This document shows positions 47,601 to 58,434 of a stretch of DNA of 64,000 nt, piece by piece. The notes beneath the pieces are model-generated. The model was not told the DNA's origin, searched no databases, and saw only the letters and a list, made by a program, of their open reading frames with translations. Position numbers and translations under genes: made by a program. The first letter of the stretch is position 1. Every line of letters starts with the position of its first letter. Source of the stretch: Arenicola marina (taxonomy: Eukaryota; Annelida; Polychaeta; Arenicolidae); assembly GCA_964019135.1 (NCBI GenBank), contig OZ025258.1, positions 2,232,001 through 2,296,000 of the forward strand. Direction: 5' to 3'.

Positions 47601-48087
47601 TCAGCTGCCTGCAGCTTTTTCTTAGTCAAATTACTGTGTAATACTATCATTCAACCATAAACTTACCGATAACTACCAGTTCGCGAAGTGTGGGAAATTT
47701 ATCAATTGACTTGGGGATTAGATCTCTCAGGTAAAGTTGCAATGTCTGTTGGTGAGCTTGTGTTGGCGGGCAGTGGGCGGTGATTGGACTGTGGCCGGCA
47801 CATGGCTCACTGGCGGGGACACGGCCGCCAAATGTTGTGTCTAACTGACGGCAGAGGTCACTGGCCAACAAGTGACGTTGGGCGGACAGGCGGATGTCCC
47901 TGAGCACCTCCTGGACGTGTCGGTCCCCGCACTGCCCCTCCCACAGCGGCTGCGCGCCGCACAGACGCCGGTTGACGACATGCGGCTTGCGCAGCCAGAT
48001 GCAGCAGGCCTGGAGGAAGGTCTCTGCGGTGCCCCGTGTGGACACAATACAGGCAGGGACCCAGCCATCACCACCCACATTGGTCAT
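23415..48087 (-). CDS. TRMT44: tRNA (uracil-O(2)-)-methyltransferase, TRMT44/METTL19 family
   Basis: Twelve exons: 47667-48087, 47302-47419, 46669-46891, 44670-44738, 43023-43130, 42735-42806, 42197-42303, 39711-39894, 39076-39265, 38325-38513, 36251-36367, 23415-23635. All borders are GT-AG, phases are continuous, and the product is 672 residues (the human protein, from memory, is about 757). The family 2'-O-methylates U44 of tRNA-Ser. Visible marks are the N-terminal WLRKPHVVNRRLCGAQ, the SAM-binding FVDLGCGNGLLVYILASEG (residues 295-313), RGLGLDVRRRKIWDWYGP, the family motif NHSDELTPWLPVIASR (358-373), CRFFVLPCCPWDFF, RIPSTKRVCFIG and CGGLQTLLRN. A C-terminal CCCH finger has Cys642, Cys652, Cys659 and His663. 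The Met at 48087 precedes sequence that aligns with the vertebrate N-terminus. No broken exon is seen, although most introns are arrays. Confidence 0.93.
23619..34490 (-). repeat. 52-bp array carrying the exon 12 acceptor, filling intron 11
   Basis: About 208 copies across 10.9 kb. On the minus strand the unit reads TTGTCTTGTCTCCCAG followed by TTCAAGGGGGCGCTGTG, exactly the polypyrimidine tract, AG and first 17 nt of exon 12. Units fall into two classes: plus-strand gaactggg or caactggg keeps the AG, whereas gaagtggg turns CCCAG into CCCAC and kills the acceptor. The classes are interspersed. A 2807-bp block (26046-28852, about 54 units) is repeated directly next to itself (28853-31659) with very few differences, including rare variants such as catcgccccc at 26477 and 29284. 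Part of the block recurs again after 31.7 kb. Confidence 0.97.
34795..36235. repeat. 35-bp array next to the exon 11 donor
   Basis: About 41 copies of a unit containing TGAGGCCAGCCTGCCATGTC and ATATGGTGGTCCCC. The copy nearest exon 11 is degenerate and runs to within about 15 bp of the donor at 36250. Confidence 0.95.
36405..36832. repeat. degenerate array, GAGGTCAAGGACATGATCTA-like
   Basis: Roughly 19-20-bp and double-length units with many substitutions, in TRMT44 intron 10. More diverged than its neighbours, so probably older. Confidence 0.8.
36835..38270. repeat. 35-bp array in TRMT44 intron 10
   Basis: About 41 copies of AGCCATATCTCTTGCTAGGA plus AACCATAAGAACTAC. Sub-variants (tcttttgctggg, accgcc, gacacc) recur in order. 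A block containing ctgcagccat appears near 37387 and 37668, which points to block duplication. Confidence 0.95.
38612..39050. repeat. 42-bp array in TRMT44 intron 9
   Basis: About 10 copies of CATGGTGACAGTACTTGGTC plus TTACTGCCAGTGCTATACTTGC. Two unit types (ttactgccattg and ttacttccagtg) tend to alternate, so an 84-bp higher-order unit is likely. Confidence 0.9.
39296..39705. repeat. 18-bp array filling TRMT44 intron 8
   Basis: About 22 copies of GTTAGACATGTAGGCCGG. The array starts within about 15 bp of the exon 8 donor (GTAGGTCTACCG...) and ends about 30 bp short of the exon 9 acceptor, so the 445-bp intron is nearly all array. Confidence 0.95.
39940..40015. repeat. 46-bp array, left part
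   Basis: Between one and two copies of a unit containing CACCTCATCCACCTGGCGG and AAACCTGCCCGCCAGGGGGA. More copies lie at 40628-40765 beyond an inserted fold-back element. Confidence 0.75.
40070..40579. mobile_element. fold-back (MITE-like) element in TRMT44 intron 7
   Basis: About 510 bp with inverted arms of roughly 150 bp. The left arm opens CCATGAAGCCAGTGTCGGTT. The right arm (40430-40579) is its near-perfect reverse complement and ends AACCGAAACTGGCTTCATGG. The centre also folds back (CAGTTCTCGTCGATCTCCCGG near 40311 against its complement near 40395). No transposase frame. Target-site duplication not resolved. It sits inside the 46-bp array. Confidence 0.85.
40628..40765. repeat. 46-bp array, right part
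   Basis: Three copies of the unit seen at 39940-40015, leading directly into the 49-bp array. Confidence 0.85.
40768..42240 (-). repeat. 49-bp array carrying the exon 7 end and 5' splice site
   Basis: About 30 copies. On the minus strand the unit reads CTGACACCGTGGCTACCAG, then TAATCGCCTCCAG, then the donor GTGAGCTCCATTG. The first 32 or so nt match the last codons of TRMT44 exon 7, those for the conserved LTPWLPVIAS. The true exon ends TCAAG before GTGAGC, whereas decoys mostly read TCCAG before GTGAGC, a slightly better consensus donor. Some units changed CCACGG to TCACAG, which would put a stop in the exon frame, so the copies are not kept for coding. Confidence 0.95.
42197..42303 (-). 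CDS. TRMT44: TRMT44 exon 7: conserved NHSDELTPW motif
   Basis: Encodes EEAIQPTGDQLFPGYDW followed by LIGNHSDELTPWLPVIAS, a signature block of the family. Its 3' third and donor are repeated as the neighbouring 49-bp array. The acceptor (TGTTCAG before GAAGAAGCC) is outside the array. Confidence 0.93.
43225..44495. repeat. 38/36-bp array in TRMT44 intron 4
   Basis: About 34 copies of CAGACGTGAGAGGCGTACAT plus AACCACAAGGAGGATACG. A variant lacking two bases (GTGAGGCG) and a cacgaggtgg variant recur in blocks. No splice-junction match seen. Confidence 0.95.
44500..44645 (+). mobile_element. possible SINE remnant beside the 38-bp array
   Basis: A B-box-like GAGTTCGAATCAGG (44513-44526) is followed by about 110 bp of non-repeat sequence ending in an AT-rich tail. 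No A box is visible because the array begins just upstream. Weak call. Confidence 0.3.
44840..46615. repeat. 69-bp AT-rich array in TRMT44 intron 3
   Basis: About 26 copies with very low divergence. Each has ATAAATATATAAATGATC and TGTTATACAGCATTGTCCAG. Variants (ctttgt/ccttgc, cagcac/cagcat, gagata/gagatg) recur together. The long minus-strand frame is an artefact, since 69 is a multiple of three. Confidence 0.95.
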
Positions 48088-49820
48088 TGCGGATCAATGA
48101 CAGCCAACAATAGACAGCTGACAATGCCTTATGATGACGTTTAGAGATGCAGAAACAGGAGAGGCACTGCAATATTAATAAAAAGGAAACAAGATGAAGA
48201 AATTGCACAAATTTAACAATATTAACTTCAGAAACACAGAATGTTGAAAATATTGTATATTGACCATCTATCTTCTTTTAACGATGGCTACACATTGAAC
48301 AATCTTTGCAACCATTTGTACAAAACTGTGCTATTTGAGGACAACCACATGAGATTGGTTCGATAGCCACCATGTTTGCGAAATGATACAAACTATAGCA
48401 GAAAACATATCAATCCATAATCCTGGATCCACAGCCTTCCAGTTGATGCATTAAGGCAGGTGTTCAACCTAATCTAATCATGATTGGCACCAAAAGTTTA
48501 CAAGATTAAATTGGTGAGTGTTAACGCTTCGTTTCGGCCAAATGGTAAGGAGAAAAAATTAGAGAAACCCGCCCCTATCAATGTCAAGCAGCGAGCCATT
48601 TTGCCAGAGCAAAAGACTTATATTGTGACCCTTCATGTGGCGCCGCCTTACATTATAATTGGAAGTTATTTCAAGGTAGCCGTTGATATATATATTCGCT
48701 ATCAGTAACCTCGTTAAAGAAAATAAATGTTTATACAAAAAAAAGAGGAAACTATTTACAGTGGAGGTACCCTTCAGGGAAAACGTGTGAAATGAGAGAT
48801 CAGGGTCGTGATTTACGGATGAATTGCGGCAGTTTCAAGCTGAGCACCAAACCACGATATTAGTATTTCATGTAAAATAGCATCCAAACAAATTGATAGA
48901 CATCCTGTGACGATTGTCTCCTTACAAAAGCCATGATTGGAGTTTGAATCGCAGCTATTTATATTAGCGATGATCACACGCTCTTGATTTGCTCACACAT
49001 GAAGAAATATTGTTTATGTCATAAAAAAGGATAACATGGCAGTACAAATGTAAGTTTGGTATCATTAAAATTGCCCTGTGTTGCTTTGTTACGTCAGTGA
49101 TTTTTAGAGCGATCGCAGTACAATCGCGGAAAATATAGGCCGAAACGTAAGTCTACGGCATTTATGACTTTGACTGTAGGTATTGACATGATTGAGCAAT
49201 CGCAACGGAGATGAGCGATAATAGGCCAATTCAACAGAAGGTCCCGAGGCAGACAGTATTAAACCGAACATAATTGCCCTCAACTGTCCTATGTATAACA
49301 AACGCTAAATAAACATTACATTCAGCATAAAAATCCTCTAAGTCGATGTTTCTGAATAAAAATGATCAAAGTTGCCACCACCCACGAAAAGTGATACTGC
49401 AGCGGGAGACATGCTGGTGCACACCAATAAATGTTTAGAAAGTAAGGAGGAACATTTTCGACAACAAAAAAACTCACCTTGATTGAATAGTTGTAACTGG
49501 GCTAAACAGGCAATACTTATCCTGACACAAAATATTTAGAGTAGTGGGAAACTACAACGGCATTCGCTGTGTGATTGTAAATAGATCTATAATTTACCGG
49601 ATATATATCTAGTACAAGGAGAGAATGACTAGTTTCCCCTAGTGTCAGGAGAGGGTACGGAATCAATTAATGGGTATCACAGAACAAGGTGAGAAGGGCA
49701 TGAGATTGCCAGAAGAGCGTAAATAGAGAATATAAGTGTCATAAGTGAATGAGGAGCACATGACGGTGCCAATTAATAGAGGAAAAACAGGAAATGGAGG
49801 TGTCAGCAAGGAGAGGACGA
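48088..49820. other. intergenic, upstream of TRMT44
   Basis: AT-rich unique DNA. It should contain the TRMT44 promoter, since the first coding exon ends at 48087, but I see no clear TATA box or CpG-rich block. A short frame near 48484-48708 resembles nothing I know. Confidence 0.4.
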
Positions 49821-49824
49821 AAGG

Positions 49825-52800
49825 ACTGCAACTCTCGTGGATTCTTTAAAAACTACAGACCAATCACGCTATCTAATGTTGATTATAAGATCCTGTGGTG
49901 GGTTTCACAAAGATGGTATTAGGTAATACCAGTATTAACTTTAATACCGGCAATTTTTGTAATACCGACTCGTAATACCGTTTCACAAACGCAAATAAAG
50001 ACGGTATTAGCTGTGACCGGTATTAGGCGATTCAATACCGACTTTAATACCGATCAGTGACGTCACAACATATCGCGACAAAATGCTTAACGTAAACGTG
50101 GTATAGTTTATACGTTTCGATTTCTAAATCGAACTGTTTTTACCCACCAATGGGTCAGATTCGGGCAAACTTACCTCATTTAGGTAATATGTGTGGTCTA
50201 ACGCTATATTAAACCAACGCTTTATTCCAAGGCGCCGCGTGAAGGATTACACACGGTTGACAAATATTTAACTTTTCACATACATGCTGGTATGGAAGTA
50301 TAATCATGGCAAAAGTGACCTCGAGGTGGTTATATCCATCGTAAAACTCTTCTTTCAGCTATCGAATAAATGTTATCAATGTTTTGCCCATCTGTTTCGA
50401 GATCAATAAAACATCTACATCTATGTGGCATGATGTTTATCGCATCGGTCTGGAGGCTGAGGTGAACTACGAGTACAGCTTGACCTATATCCTGCTGTGA
50501 GGCAATATATAAGCGCAACAATGTAATACAAAGTTTCTAGCTCTATGACGACATGAACTCGCCACATGAACATATGACGCAGGCCACGGTCAATTATGCT
50601 CATGAAAGCGTAACTTGCTAGATCGTGGCTCGATCTGTTTGTAAATGTGGCATCGGTATGGAATGATTTCCAACTGCTTAGATTTACCGCCATACTCGTC
50701 TGTTTTATTTTAAATCATAAGGCATAGAACACGAAAAGTCTATGTCACAATAAATCTTGAAACGATGACACAGACAAAACCGGATTGCCTGCCCATATGA
50801 ATGTGCCGTCGACTGCATTTATGGCCATCAAATCAAAGGACTTGTGCCAAGTTGTGGCTCCTCAATAGGTCGGTGTTATCAGCGCTAAACCTGCTACGAC
50901 TCGGTATTAAAGTTAATACCGAGTTTAATACCGACATGCTCTTAATACCGTCTTTGTGAAACACGTCATAAAGTTGGTCTTAAGTTAATACCTATTTCAT
51001 ACCGGTATTAGCGTTAATACCGGTATTAAAAAGCTTTGTGAAATCCACCACAGGCACAAGCGCTCGCCCGGCGTCTTAAATCAGTCATATCTAGTATTAT
51101 AAGCCCAGATCAAACTGGATATATACCAAAACGGTTTATAGGTTGCAATGTCCGTATGATGCAAGACGTTATAGATTATGCAAATCGTAAACATGTCAGT
51201 GGTATTCTTCTATTTTTGGACTTCGAGAAAGCTTTTGACAGTTTAGAATGGGATTTTCTATAGTCGCTGAAAAAATTTGAGTTTGGAAAATCATTCATCC
51301 AATGGGTCCGACTGTTGTATAAAGATTGTGCGGGTCAAAAACAACGGTCACCTTTCAAATCCTGTTAACTTGTCTCGCGGTATAAAGCAGGGCTGTCCAC
51401 TCTCGGCGATGCTGTTCGTCATAGCTATTGAATTGCTGGCCATTAATTTAAAAAACAATAAGGGTATAAAGGGTTTCAAGGTTCGAATCAGACAGCAAGA
51501 GCACGAGCTAAAGGTATCCCAATATGCTGACGACTTGACACTACTTCTACAAAACGCCGAACAAATTACAGGGGTGCTCGATGAATTAAATAAATTTGAA
51601 AAAGTGGCAGGACTAAAACCAAAACCTAGCAAAAACCATGTGTATGAATGTCGGTCCCAGCGGGAATAAAAAAGAGGTAACCCCCCACGGTATAGCAATA
51701 TTGGAAGAGCCTGTGAAGTGTCTCGGCGTGTATATCGGAAATGATAGTGAAGAGTGTAATAATTTAAACTGGACTAACAAACTACTATCCATAGAGAAAG
51801 TTTTAAGTACCTGGAAAAAAAGGAAGTTAACACTCTTTGGCAAGCTAACTGTAATAAAAGCCTTAATTATCCGAAATATATCGTTTATTGCAACCTGCGT
51901 TATAGTGCCACCCGACGTAGTTAAGAAACTTAACAAGCTATACTGTATAATTTTATCTGGAATAGAACGGAACGTATTAAACGTAATGTATTGATGTCAC
52001 CAAAAGTGTATGGCGGAGTGGCAATGATAGACTTAGACTCGTATATTGACTCCCTGAAAGCCAAGTGGCTGATAAGACTACTTGCAGATGAAAATAATGC
52101 AAATTGGGCTGTCCTAGGTAAAGGATATTGCGAGCAGTTTCAAACACCAATCATTGACATGTGCTTCAGTGAAAAAAGTCCCTTGCCTGAGTTATCCAAA
52201 TTGCCCACCTTCTATTCAAATATCATAAGTGTGTACGCGAAAGCCAATGTTCGACCGAAGCCACAAGATATCGAGAGTTTACTTACTGAGTCTTTATGGG
52301 GAAACCAAAACGTAAGCCTAATGTTAGGTAACAGGAATGTAAAAACATGCCTACTCTTTAATTCGTTTATTAAGGTTGGTATCACTAAAGTACACCATTT
52401 GAAATTCACAAATGGAAGTGTCGATGAAACCTACCTGTACCATATGATAAATGACCAGAGATATACTGCGTCAAATCAAGTTACTAAAGAAAGCTCTATA
52501 TCCATATAGAGATATAATGTTAAAGATACGCGATGTCATGACTATTTTACCTTGTGTAACTACAGGCTCTATTACATGTTTAAACAATAATATCAAATCT
52601 AAAGACATATATAAAGCGTTAGTAAGCTGTAAGTACGAGGTTAAAAAACCTCTGAAGGCGTTAGGCAATTGGTGTCTGCTACCTGCTGAGGAAGATACAT
52701 TGGCAGCTTTTAGTCGAAATGTGATTGACATCACGGACTCTAAATTGTCAGAATTTAACTGTAAGATTTTGCACAATATTTTAACTTGTAACTACAATCT

Positions 52801-53232
52801 GAAGAAAATGAAACGGACTATTGTCCTTCCTGTCGCGATTCTCATACCATACCTCACACGTTATTCTGGTGTGATTATATCAATAACATTTGGAAAGCTG
52901 TTTCATTCGTAATGTGTAGAACTGTTACACCAGCCGACATCGTAACTGGTTGAAACAGCTATATAGATAACTTTGGAATAACTGTATGCAGCTATATGAT
53001 ATACAAAATCTACCTGATACTTAACCAAAGAGAAACTAGATGTATTCACTCCGATATCAAAAACTAAAATTAAAAATATATGTAACTGGCTTGAGAAACT
53101 AAACATTGCATTGACGTAAACAATGTCTTTTCTTTCTCCATCATGTTTTATTGTTGTTGTGAATAAGTCAATTGGACTTGATGTACCTATGTACCGCACT
53201 TTTATTTTGAAAAAAAAAAAAAAAAAAAAAAA
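49825..53232 (+). mobile_element. degraded L1/Tx1-like LINE, interrupted by a MITE-like element
   Basis: Reverse-transcriptase blocks are present in order: FFKNYRPITLSNVDYKI (49841-49893), then after the inserted element LDFEKAFDSLEWDFL (about 51218-51260), LSRGIKQGCPLSAMLF (51370-51417) and YADDLTLLL (51522-51548), then thumb/C-terminal blocks WKKRKLTLFGKLTVIKA, GGVAMIDLDSYIDSLKAKW and beyond. It ends in a poly-A tail (53210-53232). A stop after WDFL near 51260 and several frame changes (about 51310, 51660, 51990, 52480) show it is dead. Upstream parts (endonuclease) are missing, so it is 5'-truncated; the exact 5' end is uncertain. Confidence 0.85.
49896..51050. mobile_element. 1.16-kb non-autonomous DNA transposon inside the LINE
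   Basis: Terminal inverted repeats TGGTGG(G/A)TTTCACAAAG at both ends. Subterminal regions are full of TAATACCG and CGGTATTA in both orientations, and a second GTTTCACAAA is near 49980 and 50955. Removing it rejoins the LINE codons ...TyrLysIleLeu to AlaGlnAlaLeu, which fixes the insertion point within 3 bp. Flanking CTG and CAG would be an imperfect 3-bp duplication. The interior has no transposase that I recognise, so the superfamily is unassigned. Confidence 0.85.
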
Positions 53233-54787
53233 TCTAGACTTAGGTCTCCATTTAAGGTGGCAATTGCCATAGCTGTCACTGAAGACTGGACAAACTGTTG
53301 ATCTCCACGCCTACCAATTAAGACACCAGTCATATATTCAGAATATTTGAAATAAAATAAAATAGGAAATAAAATGGTAGCGACATAAGTCGGTGAGAAT
53401 AATTATATACACTGGTCTATTGTGGAATTGTTAGTGGTTACATACACACATTTATATAATCTTTCAGCCGCTCCAACATCTGACATTGTAAATTGCCACA
53501 CGTTCGCTATCTGGCTGATGATTTTCTTCCATTTTAGTTGTCGAACCCCAAACGAGGACTTCATTTAAAGACATTATAATCATTACGAAATAATCGACTT
53601 TTACCCACAAAGGAGCGCGCGGTAAGGGAATGTCTGAAGTAACTAGAAGCCATAAGTAGTCACTCGATATACATAAGTATATACATCTGGTATATTTATA
53701 TACAGCGAAACATCAACACATTGTATATAACAGACCTGTGATCTATAAAAAATTAGAACTATTCATACTAACCTTGAGAATCTAATTGATGAGGTTCCAA
53801 TAATACTGTCCCCACAGAATAGCAAAGGGTTTGACCTTGTGTTGGCAGACGACAGGCAATTAATGTGTACAATAAAAGACTCCGCACGGCTGTCAACACA
53901 CGGCCATGTAACCCAGCACACCTGTTTGCATTAAAGCCATTCTTACAACCCTTCATTCCATTAGGGTACCATACAGTACTACAAAAATAGTCTTTATACA
54001 AATGTGACGATATATCAATATACATATGGTTCAACAGTGAAGCTTGGACCAGAGTAATGGCGAACATTGGTTGAGCGGGAAGCCTTGACAACAGCCACAA
54101 CAGGAATATCATATCGCTTGTTACACACCGCTTTGATCCCAGCAGTTACAAAACCACCGAAAGCGGTTAAATATAGGAAACATTAATCTTGCAGCGATAA
54201 CAGGTATATAATTTATAACAGGTATATAATTTAGCTTATTAGTAAAACTACAGCAATAACCTAAGCAGAACTGGTTTTAATGGAAAACGTTAGACTATTA
54301 TGCTAAAATGAACAGAAACTTTTTGTCAAGATACAAGAGAAACTATGACTAGTATAAAAATCTAGATTAATAAAACCTAAAACCCCCAATAGAGTATAAC
54401 ATTTAGTTGACATAACACTTGTCATACAATAAATCTTCTGTTCCATTCAAGTGAAGAACTAATACAGTAGTATTTTCTGTTAATAATTGAGATCGATATA
54501 GGCTGGTACAAAAAGTGTATAACAGCTGTGAACGCCAGTTTGTATTAATTACATCGTATGATCTTACCGAGGGCTTCTAAAGCGCGTAAATTTAGATTCA
54601 GTAACCGAGGCTACATATTTTCTTGTCAATTCATCCTTTTGGGCTTGACCTAACAGCAGTATATCGGCATTTTGTACCAGATCAGAACCCCTAGATCAAC
54701 AGTCGTTAAACAGGCGTACGTTGGCCTATGAGGACGCGACAGTCTTGTGTTTCACAGGTGGATTGGGGCGTGGGCCGAATTAGATTT
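53233..54787. other. intergenic between the LINE and the phosphatase gene
   Basis: AT-rich and non-repetitive. The right-hand part is probably the phosphatase 3' UTR. No clear AATAAA on the minus strand was found. No gene recognised. Confidence 0.4.
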
Positions 54788-57700
54788 TCACTGAGATAAA
54801 TTCTTCCTGAGGGCGGCCTGGTCGTCCTTGTTGAAGCCAAGCGCTTCCAAGTAGTTTGTGAGGGACCCGTATCTGCATTAAACAAACCAGTGTCAGTACA
54901 TATGGCAATTAAGCCGCCATGAACACAGCTATGAGCAAAAGAAAAGTGGCCATGCCGTAACCAATTTATTTAGCACATTCATTTAACAATATTACCGACC
55001 ATGAGACAAAATTTACACTGGGTATCAGGCAGCGAAAAGTCCTTGTTACTCAGTAGCTATCAAATGTCAGAACTGAAGTCTAGCTCCTGGATATGTAACG
55101 CTTCATGAAAAAACTTACTCATTTTCGATAGAAGTAAGAAGCTCCATCATCGTCTCTGCTCTAGCAGTAAGGAATGATTCACACATATGGAACTTCTTCA
55201 CAACCTCTTCATAAAGTCGTTCTTTCATCGGCAATAGTTCAGCCTATTAGAAAAGAAATATGCAGTTTAGATATTTAAAATAGTTGCTCGATCAATTTCG
55301 ATTGTCACCAATTAGGATTTGCGTGTCTTAATTTGCATGTAACACTTTTGGAATAATCAAATCATTTGTTGCTTTAAACAGTATCCCTGATACCCATATC
55401 TTACCTCTGACTGAGCATAGTCCAAAGAAATGCGTTCCTTGGACTCCCCGAAACACACCAAGACCATGGCTGTCACCAAGCCTGTTCGGTCCTTGCCATG
55501 AGCACAGTTCAGCATTGCAGGCACATTGGATGGATCAAGCATCAGCTTCAGTGCTATATTATAGAATGAAAACAAATGGTGCAGAGTATAACTTTCTGGG
55601 CAGCATATAATTGGGGATATCATCTCTCTATCAGCTATTGGGTATAGCTGATCCAAATATAGAAGAAGAATACATATATACACAAAAAAGACTAGCCATT
55701 CCCATCTATTTACTTGTTGCCTTGCACTTCTTCAACAGGGGTCAGGGACAGATATTAACTGTGGATGTCGCCTGTCCTGTCACACATGGTGTTGAGATTG
55801 ACCTGCCCCTTTTAAGAAAACAATGACATCCCTGCAAGAAATATAGGCTGAAAGCAAGACATTACTGTAATAAAACAGATCTTATAAAAGCCTTATGACA
55901 ATAATTAATGCCATGCTAACAGAAATGGAACCCTGTACCACTGTACTGGATAACAATAAGTAGGTTTGGTTTCGTTTTAGTTCCTTTAGCTTAGTGATAC
56001 TGTTAAAAAAAAATTATATAGGGAAATATTCTACTTTAGTAGCTGAACCATTTAAAGTTTCTTTTATATTGAGCAGCAGTTTTACACTTATTCTTTTACT
56101 ACAGAACAGTATAGTATAACAGTATATGAAGTATTGTAAACTGCCTTTTTGAAGCTGCGGCTTCTATTATGAAGTTGCTTGATGCACTTTTCAGGTTTGA
56201 CCGCAAATTCGCGGTGCAGCTTTAAATACAACATTTTGCCGATTTCAAGTGAGGATAGCAAGGGGGTGAGGTGCATTTGAGGGGGGAGGTGAAATACAGA
56301 AATGGACAGAGCCAAAATAGAGTAAAGAGTAATCTGCTTTGTTTGCTGGATAGGAGTATGATAAGCCGGGCCCCAGGAAAGGGCGCCGTATAGCAGAGAG
56401 GGAGAGGTGGTAGCAGGGATGAGAGGTGAGGGGAGGGGTTCCAGAGAGGCCAAGTCCAGGCGCGGCTTAAGGGGCACCGTATAGCAGAAAGGGAGAGGTG
56501 GTAGCAGGGATGAGAGGTGAGGGGAGGGGTTCGAGAGAGGCCAAGTCCAGGCGCGGCTTAAAGGGCACTGTATAGCAGAAAGGGAGAGGTGGTAGCAGGG
56601 AGAGGTGAGGGGAGGGGTTCGAGAGAGGCCAAGTCCAGGCGCGGCTTAAAGGGCACCGTATAGCAGAGAGGGAGAGGTGGTAGCAGGGAGAGGTGAGGGG
56701 AGGGGTTCGAGAGAGGCCAAGTCCAGGCGCGGCTTAAAGGGCACTGTATAGCAGAAAGGGAGAGGTGGTAGCAGGGATGAGAGGTGAGGGGAGGGGTTCC
56801 AGAGAGGCCAAGTCCAGGCACGGCTTAAAGGGCACCGTATAGCAGAGAGGGAGAGGTGGTAGCAGGGAGAGGTGAGGGCAGGGGTTCCAGAGAGGCCAAG
56901 TCCAGGCGCGGCTTAAAGGGCACCGTATAGCAGAAAGGGAGAGGTGGTAGCAGGGAGAGGTGAGGGGAGGGGTTCCAGAGAGGCCAAGTCCAGGCGCGGC
57001 TTAAAGGGCACCGTATAGCAGAAAGGGAGAGGTGGTAGCAGGGAGAGGTGAGGGGAGGGGTTCCAGAGAGGCCAAGTCCAGGCGCGGCTTAAAGGGCACT
57101 GTATAGCAGAAAGGGAGAGGTGGTAGCAGGGATGAGAGGTGAGGGGAGGGGTTCGAGAGAGGCCAAGTCCAGGCGCGGCTTAAAGGGCACTGTATAGCAG
57201 AAAGGGAGAGGTGGTAGCAGGGATGAGAGGTGAGGGGAGGGGTTCGAGAGAGGCCAAGTCCAGGCGCGGCTTAAAGGGCACTGTATAGCAGAAAGGGAGA
57301 GGTGGTAGCAGGGATGAGAGGTGAGGGGAGGGGTTCGAGAGAGGCCAAGTCCAGGCGCGGCTTAAAGGGCACTGTATAGCAGAAAGGGAGAGGTGGTAGC
57401 AGGGATGAGAGGTGAGGGGAGGGGTTCGAGAGAGGCCAAGTCCAGGCGCGGCTTATAATATGTAGTTTTCTGGAAATGGTTCTGGCCGCATGCCGACCCG
57501 GTTTGGAGGCCAAAGTCAGGGGCCACTTCTAATATGTGTGCGGCTTCAAACAGGCAGTTTACAGTATAGTTTCTACAATATTCAGCTGTGAAAATAAAAA
57601 TACTGATTGTAAATCAATTATTATAAATATATAAATGATATTATACTTCATCTACTTATTTTTTACTCTTTAAACCAGTGTAACTCATAATTATATCTAT

Positions 57701-58422
57701 AGATCTACAGATTAAAAATTATACCAGCTTTTATTGACATTTATATGTATATTGAAGTTATTACCTGAACAAATAGGTCCTTGGCTATGGTTGATAATAT
57801 CCTTGTATTGGCCAATAAGGCCTTTCTTGTTCAATACATTCTTTGCAAATACTCTCACAAAGTAATTAAATCCAGTATTCAATACAATATCAATACATAA
57901 GATAAATAGTGAGTAAAGTTTGATATACCATGGAGCTCTATTAAATACAGTCCAGATATAATTCATTTTGAAAAAATCAATTAGGAAATGATTCCTTTTC
58001 AAATCTGATAATTCCAAATTGCTTTCTACATCATTTTTAATTATACTGTTATCTTCCAATTCACTTTCTTCCGCAGATAGCAATGGCTTCATTTCTTCAG
58101 CAGGTTTTGAACTCTTTTTGTTGGAACTTGTATCTTTGTTGACCTGCTGGAGTGCTACATATTTAACCTCTTCGCCAGGCTTGAATTTGCCAACAGGACT
58201 CTTCACTTTGAACAGAGAATATGATTGGTCCAGCAGCTTTGCACCATTGGCCTTTTTATATTCCTTGGCTGAGCGACAGTCAATGATGGAAGCAAACCCT
58301 GTGCTGTGATAGAGAGCGACCTCCTGCTCTGTCAACAGATCCGGACGCGAAGATCGAAATAATTTCAACGGCCTGATGTTGTTAAAATCAGATCCAACGT
58401 ACACTTGCCGAAAATTTGGCAT
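54788..58422 (-). CDS. IphP-like protein tyrosine phosphatase (Y_phosphatase3 type)
   Basis: Exons: 57765-58422, 55405-55553, 55119-55243, 54788-54872. All have GT-AG borders and continuous phase, and the product is 338 residues. The family dephosphorylates phosphotyrosine and sometimes phosphoserine or phosphoinositides. Marks are the N-terminal NFRQVYVGSD and FRSSRPDLLTEQEV, IIDCRSAKEY, the signature loop LNCAHGKDRTGL (Cys236, Arg242; the P-loop Lys-Asp is typical of this group) and the C-terminal YGSLTNYLEALGF. The usual His before the catalytic Cys is Asn. About residues 85-200 form an acidic/Lys-rich insert followed by a hydrophobic stretch (WYIKLYSLFILCIDIVLN), so membrane attachment is possible. 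I prefer the Met at 58422. An upstream in-frame Met at 58467 would add residues read from a B-box-like stretch. Confidence 0.85.
56380..57455. repeat. about 90-bp array in phosphatase intron 1
   Basis: About 12 copies of a unit of roughly 85-92 bp containing AGAAAGGGAGAGGTGGTAGC and AGGCCAAGTCCAGGCGCGGC. Units alternate in having or lacking GAT in GCAGGGATGAGAGG. Strongly purine-rich on the plus strand. Confidence 0.93.
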
Positions 58423-58434
58423 TGAAGGGAATCG

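Noticed and set aside
48484-48708. A 74-codon plus frame
   Set aside because: No known motif, no splice partners and no start context; expected by chance in AT-rich DNA.
50330-50693. Two short minus frames inside the MITE-like element
   Set aside because: No transposase motif; they overlap each other in different frames.
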